DNA of 64,000 bases from Actinacidiphila epipremni (GCF_012034175.1 NZ_JAATEJ010000011.1:1-64000); one strand, 5' to 3'. Counted from the first letter of the stretch, positions 34,062 through 43,204 are shown. Notes: generated by a model from the letters alone, not told the origin. A program made the numbers and translations.

Positions 34062-35570
34062 TCAGCCGCGCGGCATCGCGTTGGCGATCGCGACCGCCCG
34101 CAGCACCGCCGCCGCCTTGTTGCGGCACTCCGTGTCCTCCGCCTCCGGGTCGGAGTCGGCGACGACACCCGCTCCCGCCTGCACGTACGCCACGCCGTCG
34201 CGCAGCACCGCGGTGCGGATGGCGATCGCGGTGTCGGAGTCGCCGGCGAAGTCCAGGTAGCCGACGCAGCCGCCGTACACCCCGCGGCGGATCGGCTCCA
34301 GCTCCTCGATGATCTGCATGGCGCGCGGCTTGGGCGCGCCCGACAGCGTGCCGGCCGGGAAGCACGCGGTGAGCACGTCGAAGGCGGTGCGGCCGGCCGC
34401 GACCTTGCCGGTGACGGTCGAGACGATGTGCATGACGTGCGAGTAGCGCTCGATCGACATGAAGTCGACGACCTCGACGCTGCCCGGCTCGCACACCCGG
34501 CCCAGGTCGTTGCGCCCGAGGTCGACGAGCATCAGGTGCTCGGCGCGCTCCTTGGGGTCGGCCAGCAGCTCCTCGGCGAGCGCGGCGTCGGCCTGCGGGG
34601 TGGCGCCGCGCCAGCGGGTGCCGGCGATGGGGTGCAGCATGGCCCGGCCGTCCTCGACCTTGACCAGCGCCTCCGGGCTGGAGCCGACGACGTCGAAGCC
34701 GTCGAGGCGCAGCAGGTACATGTACGGCGAGGGGTTGGTGGTGCGCAGCACCCGGTAGACGTCCAGCGCGCTCGCCTCGCACTCGGTCGTCATCTGCTGC
34801 GAGACGACGACCTGGAAGGCGTCGCCGGCGTGGATGCGCTCCTTGATGTCCACGACCGCCGACTGGTAGCGCTCGCCGCCGAAGCTCCACGACACCCCGA
34901 AGTCGACGGCCGACGGCAGCTCCACCGGGGTCTGCGGCAGCGCCTTGGCGAGGTCGGCCTGCATCGCGTCCAGCCGGGCGACGGCGTCGGCGTACGCCTC
35001 GTCGACGCCGGTGGCCTCGTCGTTGTGGTTGATCGCGTTGGCGATCAGCAGCACGGTGCCGTCCCAGTGGTCGAGCACCGCGAGGTCGGAGGTCAGCAGC
35101 ATCGTCAACTCGGGCAGGCCGAGCGAGTCGTACGTGCTGTCGCCGATCTTCTCCAGCCGCCGCACGATGTCGTAGCCGAGGTACCCGACCATGCCGCCGG
35201 TGAAGGGCGGCATGCCGGAGGTGAGGTCGCGCGGGGTGTGCAGCGCCTCGACGGTGGCGCGCAGCGCCTGGAGCGGGTCGCCGTCGACGGGAACGCCCAC
35301 CGGCGGGGTGCCCAGCCAGTGCGTCTGCCCGTCGCGTACGGTCAGCGTCGCCGCCGAGCGCACCCCGACGAAGCTGTAGCGCGACCAGGACCCGCCGCCC
35401 GAGCCGCTGTTGGAGCTGGTGTCCGCGGACTCCAGCAGGAAGGTGCCGACCCGCTCCGCCGCGAGCTTGCGGTACAGCCCGACCGGTGTGTCCCCGTCCG
35501 CGAGGAGGCGCCGGCTGACCGGGATCACGCGGCGGTCGACCGCGAGCTTGCGGAATGTGTCGAGGTCCAT
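34062..35570 (-). CDS. trpE: Anthranilate synthase component I
   Basis: 502 residues; converts chorismate to anthranilate with a TrpG partner not encoded here. The N-terminal feedback motif is LLESAD, followed by a short Ser/Gly insertion; the catalytic half has DAFQVVVSQQM, PIAGTRWRG, LVDLGRNDLGRV and FPAGTLSGAPKPRAM. Start ATG 35568-35570, with AAGG about 9 bases upstream, 11 bases after the hisI stop. Probably co-transcribed with hisI. Confidence 0.97.
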   Translation of the reverse strand: MDLDTFRKLAVDRRVIPVSRRLLADGDTPVGLYRKLAAERVGTFLLESADTSSNSGSGGGSWSRYSFVGVRSAATLTVRDGQTHWLGTPPVGVPVDGDPLQALRATVEALHTPRDLTSGMPPFTGGMVGYLGYDIVRRLEKIGDSTYDSLGLPELTMLLTSDLAVLDHWDGTVLLIANAINHNDEATGVDEAYADAVARLDAMQADLAKALPQTPVELPSAVDFGVSWSFGGERYQSAVVDIKERIHAGDAFQVVVSQQMTTECEASALDVYRVLRTTNPSPYMYLLRLDGFDVVGSSPEALVKVEDGRAMLHPIAGTRWRGATPQADAALAEELLADPKERAEHLMLVDLGRNDLGRVCEPGSVEVVDFMSIERYSHVMHIVSTVTGKVAAGRTAFDVLTACFPAGTLSGAPKPRAMQIIEELEPIRRGVYGGCVGYLDFAGDSDTAIAIRTAVLRDGVAYVQAGAGVVADSDPEAEDTECRNKAAAVLRAVAIANAMPRG

Positions 35571-35581
35571 GGCCGCAGACC

Positions 35582-35935
35582 TTACTGGCCCGCGGCGGGC
35601 AGCAGGACGTCCTTGTCGAAGCATGTGCGGTCCCCGGTGTGGCAGGCCGCGCCGACCTGGTCGACCTGCACCAGCAGGGTGTCGCCGTCGCAGTCCAGCG
35701 CCACGGACTTCACGTGCTGGACATGCCCGGAGGTGTCCCCCTTGGCCCAGAACTCGCCGCGGCTGCGGCTCCAGTACGTGCAGCGCCCGGTGGTCAGGGT
35801 GCGGTGCAGGGCCTCGTCGTTCATCCAGCCCATCATCAGCACCTCCCCGGTGTCGTACTGCTGGGCGATCGCGGGCACCAGCCCGTCGGGGGTGCGCTTG
35901 AGGCGGGCGGCGATGGCGGGGTCGAGCTGCGGCAT
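35582..35935 (-). CDS. hisI: Phosphoribosyl-AMP cyclohydrolase
   Basis: 117 residues; third step of histidine synthesis. Metal-site motifs [15 protein letters not shown] and [10 protein letters not shown] are present, with [12 protein letters not shown]-like [13 protein letters not shown] at the N-terminus. The start is ATG 35933-35935 or the ATG three codons upstream; both lack a strong ribosome site. The other his genes of the window are 4.4 kb away, so hisI is grouped with trpE instead. Confidence 0.95.
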   Translation of the reverse strand: MPQLDPAIAARLKRTPDGLVPAIAQQYDTGEVLMMGWMNDEALHRTLTTGRCTYWSRSRGEFWAKGDTSGHVQHVKSVALDCDGDTLLVQVDQVGAACHTGDRTCFDKDVLLPAAGQ

Positions 35936-36094
35936 GCGTCCCATGATGCCGCCGGGGGCCCGGCCCGCGGAAATACCATGTCCGGATGGTGGACGGCGGC
36001 CACAACCGGCAAAGGGGACAAGCCGGTTGACTGTCACCAAGCTGTCGCGGGGTTGTTACGCGCGGCTGTCACCCGTATGGGGCATCCTTCGTGC

Positions 36095-37012
36095 ATGGGT
36101 TTTCCTCCGCCGCCGCACAATGGTCCGCCTCCTGAGCAGGGAGGCGGCTTTGGCCCGCCTCCGCAGGGCTTCGGCCCGCCGCCTCCGCCGAACGACGGTT
36201 ACGGCTACCCGCAGCAGGGTGGCGGGTACGGGCAGCCGGGTCCGCCCGGGCCGCCGGCGCCGCCCGGCGGCGGGTACGGCTACCCGGACGGCGGCCAGGG
36301 CGGGCAGGGCGGCGGCTGGGGGCAGGGCGGGCCCGGCGGGTTCGGGCCCGGCGGTTACGGCCAGGGCCCGTACCCGCCGCCACCGCCGCCGCCGAACAAC
36401 ACCAAGCGCAACGTGTGGATAGCCGTCGGCGCGGTCGTGGTGGTCGGCGCGGTCATCGGCGGCGTCGTGGCCGCCAACAGCGGCAAGGACGACGACAAGC
36501 CGTCCGCCCAGAAGTCCATATCGATGCCGACGACCACGCACATGCCGTCGATCCCGATGCCGACCTTCAGCCTGCCCACCGACTTCCCGAGCCTGGACCT
36601 GCCGACCGACCTCCCCACGGACCCCGACGAGTCCGAGCCGTCGTCCTCGCCGACGGACTCCAAGGAGGTGCCGTACGTCGTCGTCGATCCGGGCAAGTGC
36701 TTCAACGCGCCCTCGATGACGCGGACCATCGACGAGGTGACGGTCGTCGCGTGCACCTCGCCGCACGACGCGCAGTCGGTGGCCACCAAGACGCTGTCGG
36801 GCACCTTCACCGACGACCAGGAGATCGAGGACAAGGCGTTCGACCTGTGCAAGGCGGACGCCGAGAAGCACGCGACGTCCAACGACTACTACGAGTACGT
36901 GCTGTACCCGCAGTTGATCACCTATGAGGTGCAGGGCCGCAAGACGGTGACCTGCGCGCTGACCCTCAACGACGGCAAGAACGGCAAGAAGCTCTCCCAC
37001 AAGCTGAGCTGA
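36095..37012 (+). CDS. Proline-rich membrane protein with septum-formation-like outer domain
   Basis: 305 residues. The first 100 residues are Pro/Gly/Tyr-rich (repeated PPP and GYGYP), followed by a single membrane helix (NVWIAVGAVVVVGAVIGG) and a Thr/Pro/Ser linker. The C-terminal 100 residues contain four cysteines (PGKCFNAP, VVACTSPHDAQ, FDLCKAD, TVTCALTL), the pattern of the septum-formation/DUF4190-associated family. The alternative ATG at 36077 is in frame; neither has a ribosome site. Function is unknown; a cell-envelope role is inferred from topology. Confidence 0.75.
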   Translation: MGFPPPPHNGPPPEQGGGFGPPPQGFGPPPPPNDGYGYPQQGGGYGQPGPPGPPAPPGGGYGYPDGGQGGQGGGWGQGGPGGFGPGGYGQGPYPPPPPPPNNTKRNVWIAVGAVVVVGAVIGGVVAANSGKDDDKPSAQKSISMPTTTHMPSIPMPTFSLPTDFPSLDLPTDLPTDPDESEPSSSPTDSKEVPYVVVDPGKCFNAPSMTRTIDEVTVVACTSPHDAQSVATKTLSGTFTDDQEIEDKAFDLCKADAEKHATSNDYYEYVLYPQLITYEVQGRKTVTCALTLNDGKNGKKLSHKLS

Positions 37013-37066
37013 ACCGCCGGGCGCGGGGAGCGGGCGGCGCGCGGTCCGGGTCGCTAACCTGGCGGT

Positions 37067-37699
37067 ATGACGACCCATGCGCAGCGTGAACGTCTGCTCC
37101 TCGCCGACCTGCTGGAGTCCACCGGCCCCGACGCCCCGACGCTCTGCGACGGTTGGCGGACCCGGGACCTCGCCGCCCATGTCGTGGTACGGGAGCGGCG
37201 CGGCGACGCGGCGGCCGGCATCGTCGTGCCGCGGCTCGCGGAGCGCCTGGAGCGGGTGCGCGGCGAGTACGCGCAGCGCCCGTACGCCGAGCTGATCCGG
37301 CTGATCAGGACCGGGCCGCCGCGCCTGTCGCCGTTCGCGCTCAAGCAGCTGGACGAGGCGTCCAACACGGTGGAGTTCTACGTCCACACCGAGGACGTAC
37401 GGCGGGCGCAGCCGGACTGGACGCCGCGGGAGATCGACCCGGTGTTCGCCGACGCGCTGTGGAGCCGGCTGGAGCGGGCCGCCCGGGTGCTGGGCCGGCG
37501 CGCTCCGGTCGGGCTGGTGCTGCGCCGGCCCGACGGGCAGACGGTGGTGGCGCACCGGGGCTCCCCGGTCGTGACGGTCACCGGCGAGCCGTCGGAGCTG
37601 ACGCTCTACGCCTTCGGCCGGCAGTCCGCCGCGGACGTCACGGCCGAGGGCGACAAGGCGGCGGTCGCGGCGGCGGAGTCGGCGCCGCTGGGCATCTGA
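37067..37699 (+). CDS. TIGR03085-family DinB/mycothiol-dependent-enzyme-like protein
   Basis: 210 residues matching the TIGR03085 metal-binding family: RERLLLADLLESTGPDAPTLCDGWRTRDLAAHVVVRER at the start and LDEASNTVEFYVHTEDVRRAQP in the middle. Related folds are maleylpyruvate isomerases using mycothiol, but the reaction here is unknown. No ribosome site precedes the ATG; TAACCT at 37055-37060, 6 bases upstream, suggests a leaderless transcript. Confidence 0.85.
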   Translation: MTTHAQRERLLLADLLESTGPDAPTLCDGWRTRDLAAHVVVRERRGDAAAGIVVPRLAERLERVRGEYAQRPYAELIRLIRTGPPRLSPFALKQLDEASNTVEFYVHTEDVRRAQPDWTPREIDPVFADALWSRLERAARVLGRRAPVGLVLRRPDGQTVVAHRGSPVVTVTGEPSELTLYAFGRQSAADVTAEGDKAAVAAAESAPLGI

Positions 37700-37718
37700 G
37701 CGGGCATCTGAGCGGCGC

Positions 37719-38963
37719 TCAGCGCGGCAGCTCCGCCCGGCGGACCGCCGGGGTGAGGGCGGTCAGGACCGCGCCGGAGGTGGCGAGGGCGGCGCTGGCC
37801 AGGAAGACCACGGGCAGGCCGAAGGCGGCGCCGGCGGCGGCGAAGGCGGGGTAGGCCAGCGGGGCGAGGCCGAAGCTGCTCAGGCTCATCACGGAGGTGA
37901 CCCGGCCGAGGTAGGCGGGGTCGGTGGCCGTCTGGATCAGCGCGGTGGCGAGCCCGCCGCACACCCCGCACACGAGCCCGGCGACGAAGGCCGCCGCCGT
38001 GGCCGCGGGCAGCGCGGGCGTGACGCCGATGAAGCCCACGCCGACCGATCCGGCCACCAGCGTGGCCGCCTGGACCGCGCCGGCCCGCCGGATGCCGCCG
38101 CGTACCGCCAGCAGCAGCGCGCTGAGCGCGGCCCCGGCGCCGAACGCGCCGATGACCCAGCCGTATCCGCTCGCGCCCCAGCCGCGCCGCTGGGCGAGCA
38201 GCACCATGCCGACGTTGAGCGGCCCGACGAGCCCGAGCTCGCACAGCGCGCCGGACAGCACGAGCGGGCCGACGAGGCGGTGCCGGCGGATGTAGCCGAG
38301 CCCGTCGCGCAGTTGGTGGCCCGCGGTGGCCCGGTCCGGCGTTTTCGCGGGCAGGGCGTGCAGGCGGGTGGTGAGCAGCAGCGGCACGGACAGCGCGAAG
38401 AGCGCCCCGGCGGTCGCGAAGGCCGCGGCGGCGCCGCCGAGCCCCATCGCGAGCCCGCCCGCGGGGGGACCGGCGATCTGTCCGAACCGGGAGACCAGGG
38501 AGCGCAGGCCCTGGAGGCGTACGAGCTGGTCCGGTGCGGTGATCCGGGGCGGCAGCGCGCCGACCGCGGGCATGAACAGCGCGTCCACCGCGCCGAAGAC
38601 CAGGGCGAGCGCGATCAGCAGCCACAGCCCCGGCGAGGTCAGCGCGAGCGCGCCGGCCGCGGCGAGGATGAGCACGCAGCGCACGGCGTCGCCGCCGATG
38701 ACCACCAGGCGCGGCCCGAACCGGTCGGCGACCACTCCCCCGCCGAGCATGAGCACCGCCCGCGGCACCGCGCCCGCCGCCATGACCAGGCCGACCTGCG
38801 TGGGCGGCGCGGTGCGGGCGGCGGCGAAGCCGAGGGCGACGAAGTAGACGGAGTCGCCGAGCAGGGAGGCGGTGTAGGCGGTGAGCCAGCGCAGGACGTT
38901 GCCGTCGCGGTGGGCGGGTGTGCCGGGCCGGTCGGCGGCCTGGGATATCGCGGGCGCGGTCAT
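37719..38963 (-). CDS. MFS efflux transporter
   Basis: 414-residue major facilitator with about 12 hydrophobic segments; the loop GGGVVADRFGPRLVVIGGD is the A-type signature between helices 2 and 3. The fold resembles MFS-3-type (enterobactin exporter/macrolide efflux) proteins. The ATG at 38961-38963 overlaps the stop of the regulator gene (ATGA) and has no ribosome site of its own, so translation depends on the upstream gene. The cargo is unknown; drug or metabolite export is likely. Confidence 0.85.
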   Translation of the reverse strand: MTAPAISQAADRPGTPAHRDGNVLRWLTAYTASLLGDSVYFVALGFAAARTAPPTQVGLVMAAGAVPRAVLMLGGGVVADRFGPRLVVIGGDAVRCVLILAAAGALALTSPGLWLLIALALVFGAVDALFMPAVGALPPRITAPDQLVRLQGLRSLVSRFGQIAGPPAGGLAMGLGGAAAAFATAGALFALSVPLLLTTRLHALPAKTPDRATAGHQLRDGLGYIRRHRLVGPLVLSGALCELGLVGPLNVGMVLLAQRRGWGASGYGWVIGAFGAGAALSALLLAVRGGIRRAGAVQAATLVAGSVGVGFIGVTPALPAATAAAFVAGLVCGVCGGLATALIQTATDPAYLGRVTSVMSLSSFGLAPLAYPAFAAAGAAFGLPVVFLASAALATSGAVLTALTPAVRRAELPR

Positions 38964-39574
38964 GGCCGGAAGGGGAAGCCGTACATCTGGACCGCGACGT
39001 GCTCGCGCCCCTCGGTCTCGCCGGCGTCCTCCGCGGCGCGCCCGCGGTCGGTCCAGCGCTGCATGAGGGCGCCGATCTCCTCGGCCATCTGCTGGAGCTC
39101 GTCGGCGGTGAGCAGCGGCATGTACTCCGAGGAGAAGGAGGCGTTGGTCCACTCCCGCGCCCAGGCCGCGTGCTGGTCGAGGAACTGCTGGTAGCGCTCG
39201 GCGCGGGTGGCGAGCAGCTGCCGGGTCACCTGGGCGAGGACGGCGGCGCCCTCGGGGCGGTCGTCGAAGTCGGCGGTGCGGAAGGAGAAGCCGCGCTCGG
39301 CGGACACCTTCCACCAGCGCTCGCGGCCGTCGGTGCCGTGGTCGCGGTCCTCGGTGATGAAGCCGTGCGCGGCCATCTTGCGCAAGTGGTAGCTCACGAG
39401 CGAGACCGCCTCGTCGACCTGGTCGGCCAGGTGCGAGGCGGTCGCGGTGCGGGCGATGAACAGCGCGCGGTACAGGCGGATGCGCAAGGGGTGGGTGAAG
39501 ACCTTCAGCGCGTCGAGGTCGGTGATGCGCTGGTCCCGGTCGGGGGCGTCGGTGGTGCGGTCGTCGTCGGTCAC
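38960..39574 (-). CDS. ArsR-type winged-helix regulator
   Basis: 204 residues from GTG 39572-39574. The DNA-binding domain is at about 10-85: LKVFTHPLRIRLYRALF, ATASHLADQVDEAVSLVSYHLRKMAAHGFI. A C-terminal helical region of about 110 residues (YQQFLDQHAAWAREWTN, ADELQQMAEEIGALMQRW) may bind a ligand or form dimers. TAGCCT at 39582-39587, 7 bases before the GTG, suggests a leaderless transcript. The 14-base repeat array begins next to that -10 element and is the likely operator. Confidence 0.88.
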   Translation of the reverse strand: MTDDDRTTDAPDRDQRITDLDALKVFTHPLRIRLYRALFIARTATASHLADQVDEAVSLVSYHLRKMAAHGFITEDRDHGTDGRERWWKVSAERGFSFRTADFDDRPEGAAVLAQVTRQLLATRAERYQQFLDQHAAWAREWTNASFSSEYMPLLTADELQQMAEEIGALMQRWTDRGRAAEDAGETEGREHVAVQMYGFPFRP

Positions 39575-39581
39575 CTCACCG

Positions 39582-39587
39582 AGGCTA
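39582..39587 (-). promoter_or_regulatory. Candidate -10 of the ArsR-MFS operon
   Basis: TAGCCT on the minus strand, 7 bases before the GTG. The repeat array at 39589-39672 would cover the -35 region and everything upstream. Confidence 0.4.
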
Positions 39588-39588
39588 G

Positions 39589-39672
39589 ATACACAAGGAA
39601 AGTTGCGCAAGAGAATTTGCACAACTCTTCTTGCGCAACTTCCTTTGCGCAAATTCACGTGCGCAAGGTTTC
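39589..39672. repeat. 14-base-period array of TTGCGCAA sites (likely operator)
   Basis: Core sites start at 39603, 39617, 39631, 39645 and 39659, exactly 14 bases apart: TTGCGCAA, TTGCACAA, TTGCGCAA, TTGCGCAA, GTGCGCAA; a degenerate sixth (ATACACAA) is at 39589. Each core is self-palindromic. An overlapping inverted repeat of about 20 bases pairs 39595-39613 with 39625-39645. The tract is strikingly AT-rich against its surroundings and lies between divergent start codons at 39574 and 39717. Confidence 0.85.
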
Positions 39673-39716
39673 TTTCTCAGCTGATCGGTCCCCTCCGCAC
39701 CCGCAGGACCGGCAGG

Positions 39717-40328
39717 ATGGCCGCCATGTCCCTCGACGGCACCCGCGCGCACCTCAGCGGCACCGGTGACCTGCCGGCCCTGGTGGAGCGCGCCGCGCAG
39801 CACGCGACCCGGCTCGGCTTCCGCTACTCCTGCCGCCCCGAGCAGGGCCGGCTGCTGCACGCGCTCGCCGCGGGCGCCGAGCGGATCGGCGAGACCGGCA
39901 CCGGCTGCGGGGTGGGCCTGGCGTGGCTGGTGTCGGGGATGCGCGGCGGCGCGACCGCGGTCAGCGTCGAGCAGGACGCCGAGCGGGCCCGGGAGGCCGC
40001 CGGCCTCTTCGCCGGGTACGCCCCGCGGGTCACCGTGCGGCACGCGGACTGGCCGGCGATCGCCGAGCACGGCCCCTTCGACCTGCTCGTCCTCGACGGC
40101 GGCGGCCAGGCCAAGGACGGCGCCCCGGCCGCCGACCCGGCCGCGCTGCTGCGCCCCGGCGGGGTGCTCGTCATCGACGACTTCACCCCCGCGCGCGGCG
40201 CCCCGCCCGTCCACGCCGGCGCCCCGGACACCGCCCGGCTGCACTGGCTGGACCACCCGGCCCTGCGCACGGTGGAGATACCCCTGGCGCCGGACCTGGC
40301 GACCCTGGTCTGTACGAGGAAGGGCTAG
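39717..40328 (+). CDS. Class I SAM-dependent O-methyltransferase-like protein
   Basis: 203 residues with a Rossmann methyltransferase fold: IGETGTGCGVGLAWLVSGM (SAM motif I), TAVSVEQDAERAREAA (motif II acid), FDLLVLDGGGQAKDGA and LLRPGGVLVIDDFTP. It resembles caffeoyl-CoA O-methyltransferase-type enzymes; the substrate is unknown. The start is ATG 39717 (AGGACC 8 bases upstream) or ATG 39726. It is divergent from the ArsR-MFS pair and shares its control region. Confidence 0.8.
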   Translation: MAAMSLDGTRAHLSGTGDLPALVERAAQHATRLGFRYSCRPEQGRLLHALAAGAERIGETGTGCGVGLAWLVSGMRGGATAVSVEQDAERAREAAGLFAGYAPRVTVRHADWPAIAEHGPFDLLVLDGGGQAKDGAPAADPAALLRPGGVLVIDDFTPARGAPPVHAGAPDTARLHWLDHPALRTVEIPLAPDLATLVCTRKG

Positions 40329-40359
40329 CCCGGCCGCGGGAAGGGCCGGCCGGAGCCGC

Positions 40360-41118
40360 TCAGCGCACCGGGTGGCCGGCCGAGCGCAGCGCGGACTTGA
40401 CCTCGCCGATGCGCAGGTCGCCGAAGTGGAAGACGGACGCCGCGAGCACTGCGTCCGCGCCCGAGGCCACCGCGGGCGCGAAGTCCTCCCGCCGCCCGGC
40501 GCCGCCGGAGGCGATGACCGGCACCGACACCCGGGCCCGTACCGCCGCGATCATCTCGGTGTCGTAGCCGTCCTTGGTGCCGTCGGCGTCCATCGAGTTG
40601 AGCAGGATCTCGCCCGCGCCCAGCTCCGCCGCGCGCTCGGCCCACTCGACCGCGTCGATGCCCGTGCCGCGCCGGCCGCCGTGCGTGGTGACCTCGAAGC
40701 CCTCGCCGGAGGCGGCCCTGCGGGCGTCCACCGACAGCACGAGCACCTGCCGCCCGAAGCGCTCGGCGATCTCCCGGATCAGCTCGGGCCGGGCGATGGC
40801 GGCGGTGTTGACGCCGACCTTGTCCGCCCCGGCCCGCAGCAGCTTGTCGACGTCGTCGGTGCTGCGCACCCCGCCGCCGACCGTCAGCGGGATGAAGACC
40901 TGCTCGGCGGTGCGCCGCACCACGTCGTACGTCGTCTCCCGGTCGCCGGAGGAGGCGGTGATGTCCAGGAACGTCAACTCGTCGGCGCCCTCGGCGTCGT
41001 AGAGCCGGGCCATCTCGACCGGGTCGCCGGCGTCCCGCAGGTTGCGGAAGTTGACGCCCTTGACGACCCGTCCGCCGTCCACGTCGAGACAGGGGATGAC
41101 GCGTACGGCGAGGGTCAT
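40360..41118 (-). CDS. hisF: Imidazole glycerol phosphate synthase, cyclase subunit
   Basis: 252-residue TIM barrel that works with HisH. Motifs are [19 protein letters not shown] (catalytic Asp), [44 protein letters not shown] (second catalytic Asp) and [15 protein letters not shown] lies about 8 bases before the ATG at 41116-41118, which overlaps the stop of the ridA-type gene (ATGA). Last gene of the his run. Confidence 0.97.
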   Translation of the reverse strand: MTLAVRVIPCLDVDGGRVVKGVNFRNLRDAGDPVEMARLYDAEGADELTFLDITASSGDRETTYDVVRRTAEQVFIPLTVGGGVRSTDDVDKLLRAGADKVGVNTAAIARPELIREIAERFGRQVLVLSVDARRAASGEGFEVTTHGGRRGTGIDAVEWAERAAELGAGEILLNSMDADGTKDGYDTEMIAAVRARVSVPVIASGGAGRREDFAPAVASGADAVLAASVFHFGDLRIGEVKSALRSAGHPVR

Positions 41119-41555
41119 GATGGGTCTCCTCCTGCTGCTCCGTCGGCTCCGGCCGCCGCGTCGGCGCGGAAAGCCTCGATCTCCACTTCCACCAGCACCC
41201 CGGGCTCGGTGAAGCCGCCGACCACCACCATGGTCGCCGCCGGCCTGACCGCGCCGAAGACCTCGCTGTGGGCGCGGCCCACGTCCTCGGCGTCCCGGGT
41301 GTGGCCCAGGTACGTACGGGTCCTGATGACGCTGTCCGCGCCGAGCCCGAACGGTTCGAGGGCGGCCAGCGCGTTGCGGTACGCCAGCAGCGCCTGCTCG
41401 TACGGGCTGCCCTCGCCGCCCACGACGCCCTCGGTGAAGGGCTTGGTGCCGGACACCAGCACCCGGTCCCCCGCGGCGACGGCGCTCGCGTAGCCGATGG
41501 TCTCCTCCGGCGCGCTGCCGGACTGCTCGCGCCGCACCACGGGTTCCGGGCTCAT
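41115..41555 (-). CDS. RidA family protein
   Basis: 146 residues of the YjgF/YER057c/RidA fold: [50 protein letters not shown] and [24 protein letters not shown]. Canonical RidA hydrolyses reactive enamines/imines; the catalytic Arg appears within [13 protein letters not shown] lies upstream of the ATG 41553-41555. It overlaps hisA and hisF by 4 bases each, so it is locked into the his operon. Confidence 0.9.
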   Translation of the reverse strand: MSPEPVVRREQSGSAPEETIGYASAVAAGDRVLVSGTKPFTEGVVGGEGSPYEQALLAYRNALAALEPFGLGADSVIRTRTYLGHTRDAEDVGRAHSEVFGAVRPAATMVVVGGFTEPGVLVEVEIEAFRADAAAGADGAAGGDPS

Positions 41556-42277
41556 CGTGACACTGCCTCCAGGGCCTCTTCGAGAGTGAAAGCCTCCGCG
41601 TAGAGTGCCTTTCCCACGATCGCGCCCTCCACGCCCCGCGGGACGAGCGAGGCGATCGCACGCAGGTCGTCCAGGCTGCTGACGCCGCCGGAGGCGACGA
41701 CCGGGCGGTCGGTGGCCGCGCACACATTCGCCAGCAGCTCCAGGTTGGGGCCCTGGAGGGTGCCGTCCTTGTTGATGTCGGTGACGACGTAGCGGGCGCA
41801 GCCCTCGGAGTCCAGCCGGGCCAGCGTCTCGTACAGGTCGCCGCCGTCGCGGGTCCAGCCCCGGCCGCGCAGGGTGGTGCCGCGCACGTCGAGGCCGACG
41901 GCGATCTTGTCGCCGTGCTCGGCGATGACCTTGGCGACCCACTCCGGGGTCTCCAGCGCGGCGGTGCCGAGGTTGACCCGGGTGCAGCCGGTGGCCAGGG
42001 CCGCGGCGAGCGTGTCGTCGTCGCGGATGCCGCCGGACAGCTCCACCTTGATGTCCATGCTGCGGGCGACCTCGGCGATCCGCGCCCGGTTGTCGCCGGT
42101 GCCGAAGGCCGCGTCGAGGTCGACCAGGTGCAGCCACCGGGCGCCCGCGCGCTGCCAGGTGAGGGCCGCGGCCAGCGGGTCGCCGTACGACGTCTCGGAG
42201 CCGGACTCGCCGTGCACGAGGCGGACGGCCCGGCCGTCGCGGACGTCGACGGCGGGGAGCAGTTCGAGCGTGGTCAT
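41552..42277 (-). CDS. priA: Phosphoribosyl isomerase A (bifunctional HisA/TrpF)
   Basis: 241-residue TIM barrel: [18 protein letters not shown] with the catalytic Asp, [38 protein letters not shown] and [16 protein letters not shown] with the second Asp. Actinobacteria that lack trpF use this enzyme for both ProFAR and phosphoribosylanthranilate isomerisation, and no trpF is seen here. GAGGAC lies about 9 bases before the ATG 42275-42277. Often annotated hisA. Confidence 0.95.
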   Translation of the reverse strand: MTTLELLPAVDVRDGRAVRLVHGESGSETSYGDPLAAALTWQRAGARWLHLVDLDAAFGTGDNRARIAEVARSMDIKVELSGGIRDDDTLAAALATGCTRVNLGTAALETPEWVAKVIAEHGDKIAVGLDVRGTTLRGRGWTRDGGDLYETLARLDSEGCARYVVTDINKDGTLQGPNLELLANVCAATDRPVVASGGVSSLDDLRAIASLVPRGVEGAIVGKALYAEAFTLEEALEAVSR

Positions 42278-42397
42278 CGGGGTGCGTCCTCGCGGGGGTG
42301 TCGGGTGGGGCGGTACGGACGGGGCGGACGGGCGGTCGGGGCGGTACGGGCGGGTGCGGGCGCGGGTGGTGGCGCCGGGTCCCGGTCCCGGTGGGGC

Positions 42398-43042
42398 CTA
42401 GAACGAGTCGAGCCAGTTGCGCAGCAGCTGCGCGCCGGCCTCGCCGGACTTCTCCGGGTGGAACTGCGTGGCCCACAGCGGCCCGTTCTCCACCGCGGCG
42501 ACGAACGGCTCGCCGTGCGTGGACCAGGTGACCCGGGGGCTGCGGATGTGGTCGCCGCGCTCCTCCATCTCCCAGCGGCGGACGGCGTAGGAGTGGACGA
42601 AGTAGAAGCGGGTGTCCTCGTCGGTGCCGGCGAACAGCCGGGAGCCCTCGGGGGCCTTCACCGTGTTCCAGCCCATGTGCGGCACGACGGGCGCCCGGAG
42701 CGGTTCGACGGTGCCGGGCCACTGGTCCAGGCCCTCGGTCTCGACGCCGTGCTCGATGCCGCGGGCGAAGAGGATCTGCATGCCGACGCAGATGCCCATG
42801 ACCGGCCGCCCGCCGGCCAGCCGCCGGCCGACGATCCAGTCGCCGCGCACCGCCGTGAGCCCGGCCATGCACGCGGCGAACGCGCCGACGCCGGGCACCA
42901 GCAGCCCGTCGGCGGCCATCGCCTTGTCGTAGTCGGAGGTGATCTCGACGTCGGCCCCGGCGTGCGCGAGGGCGCGCTCGGCGGAGCGGATGTTGCCGAA
43001 GCCGTAGTCCAGGACGACGACGCTTCTGCTCTTCGTGCCCAT
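42398..43042 (-). CDS. hisH: Imidazole glycerol phosphate synthase, glutaminase subunit
   Basis: 214-residue class I amidotransferase. The nucleophile is Cys in [11 protein letters not shown]; the His-Glu pair is [28 protein letters not shown] is the family N-terminus. The ATG 43040-43042 was chosen over the GTG just before it because AGGGG is 5 bases upstream of the ATG. Between it and priA is a 120-base G/C tract with repeated ggggcggtacgg. Confidence 0.96.
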   Translation of the reverse strand: MGTKSRSVVVLDYGFGNIRSAERALAHAGADVEITSDYDKAMAADGLLVPGVGAFAACMAGLTAVRGDWIVGRRLAGGRPVMGICVGMQILFARGIEHGVETEGLDQWPGTVEPLRAPVVPHMGWNTVKAPEGSRLFAGTDEDTRFYFVHSYAVRRWEMEERGDHIRSPRVTWSTHGEPFVAAVENGPLWATQFHPEKSGEAGAQLLRNWLDSF

Positions 43043-43051
43043 CACGTCCCC

Positions 43052-43204
43052 TTAGAGCTGGAGCAGGCCGGTGACCAGCGCCATGACCGAGCCTATGGCC
43101 AGCAGCGCGATCAGCGACTTGGACTGCTTCTGCTGCCAGAACGAGTAGACGCCGCCGGCCAGGAACAGCCCCAGCAGGATGAAGAGAGTCGAGCCCTTGC
43201 TCAC
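43052..43204 (-). CDS. 50-residue two-helix membrane protein between hisB and hisH
   Basis: [20 protein letters not shown], then WQQKQSKSL and a second hydrophobic helix [19 protein letters not shown]. The GTG (43202-43204) overlaps the hisB stop as GTGA and the TAA is 9 bases before hisH, so it is embedded in the his operon. Comparable small proteins occur at this place in other streptomycetes as far as I recall. Function unknown. Confidence 0.8.
   Translation of the reverse strand: MSKGSTLFILLGLFLAGGVYSFWQQKQSKSLIALLAIGSVMALVTGLLQL

Noticed and set aside
34010-35600. Ribosome-mediated attenuator with a Trp-rich leader peptide for trpE
   Set aside because: Only 11 bases separate hisI from trpE and no run of Trp codons was seen there.
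39589-39672. Possible CRISPR array
   Set aside because: Repeats of 8 bases with 6-base spacers are far too short, the spacers are not unique-protospacer-sized and no cas gene is near.
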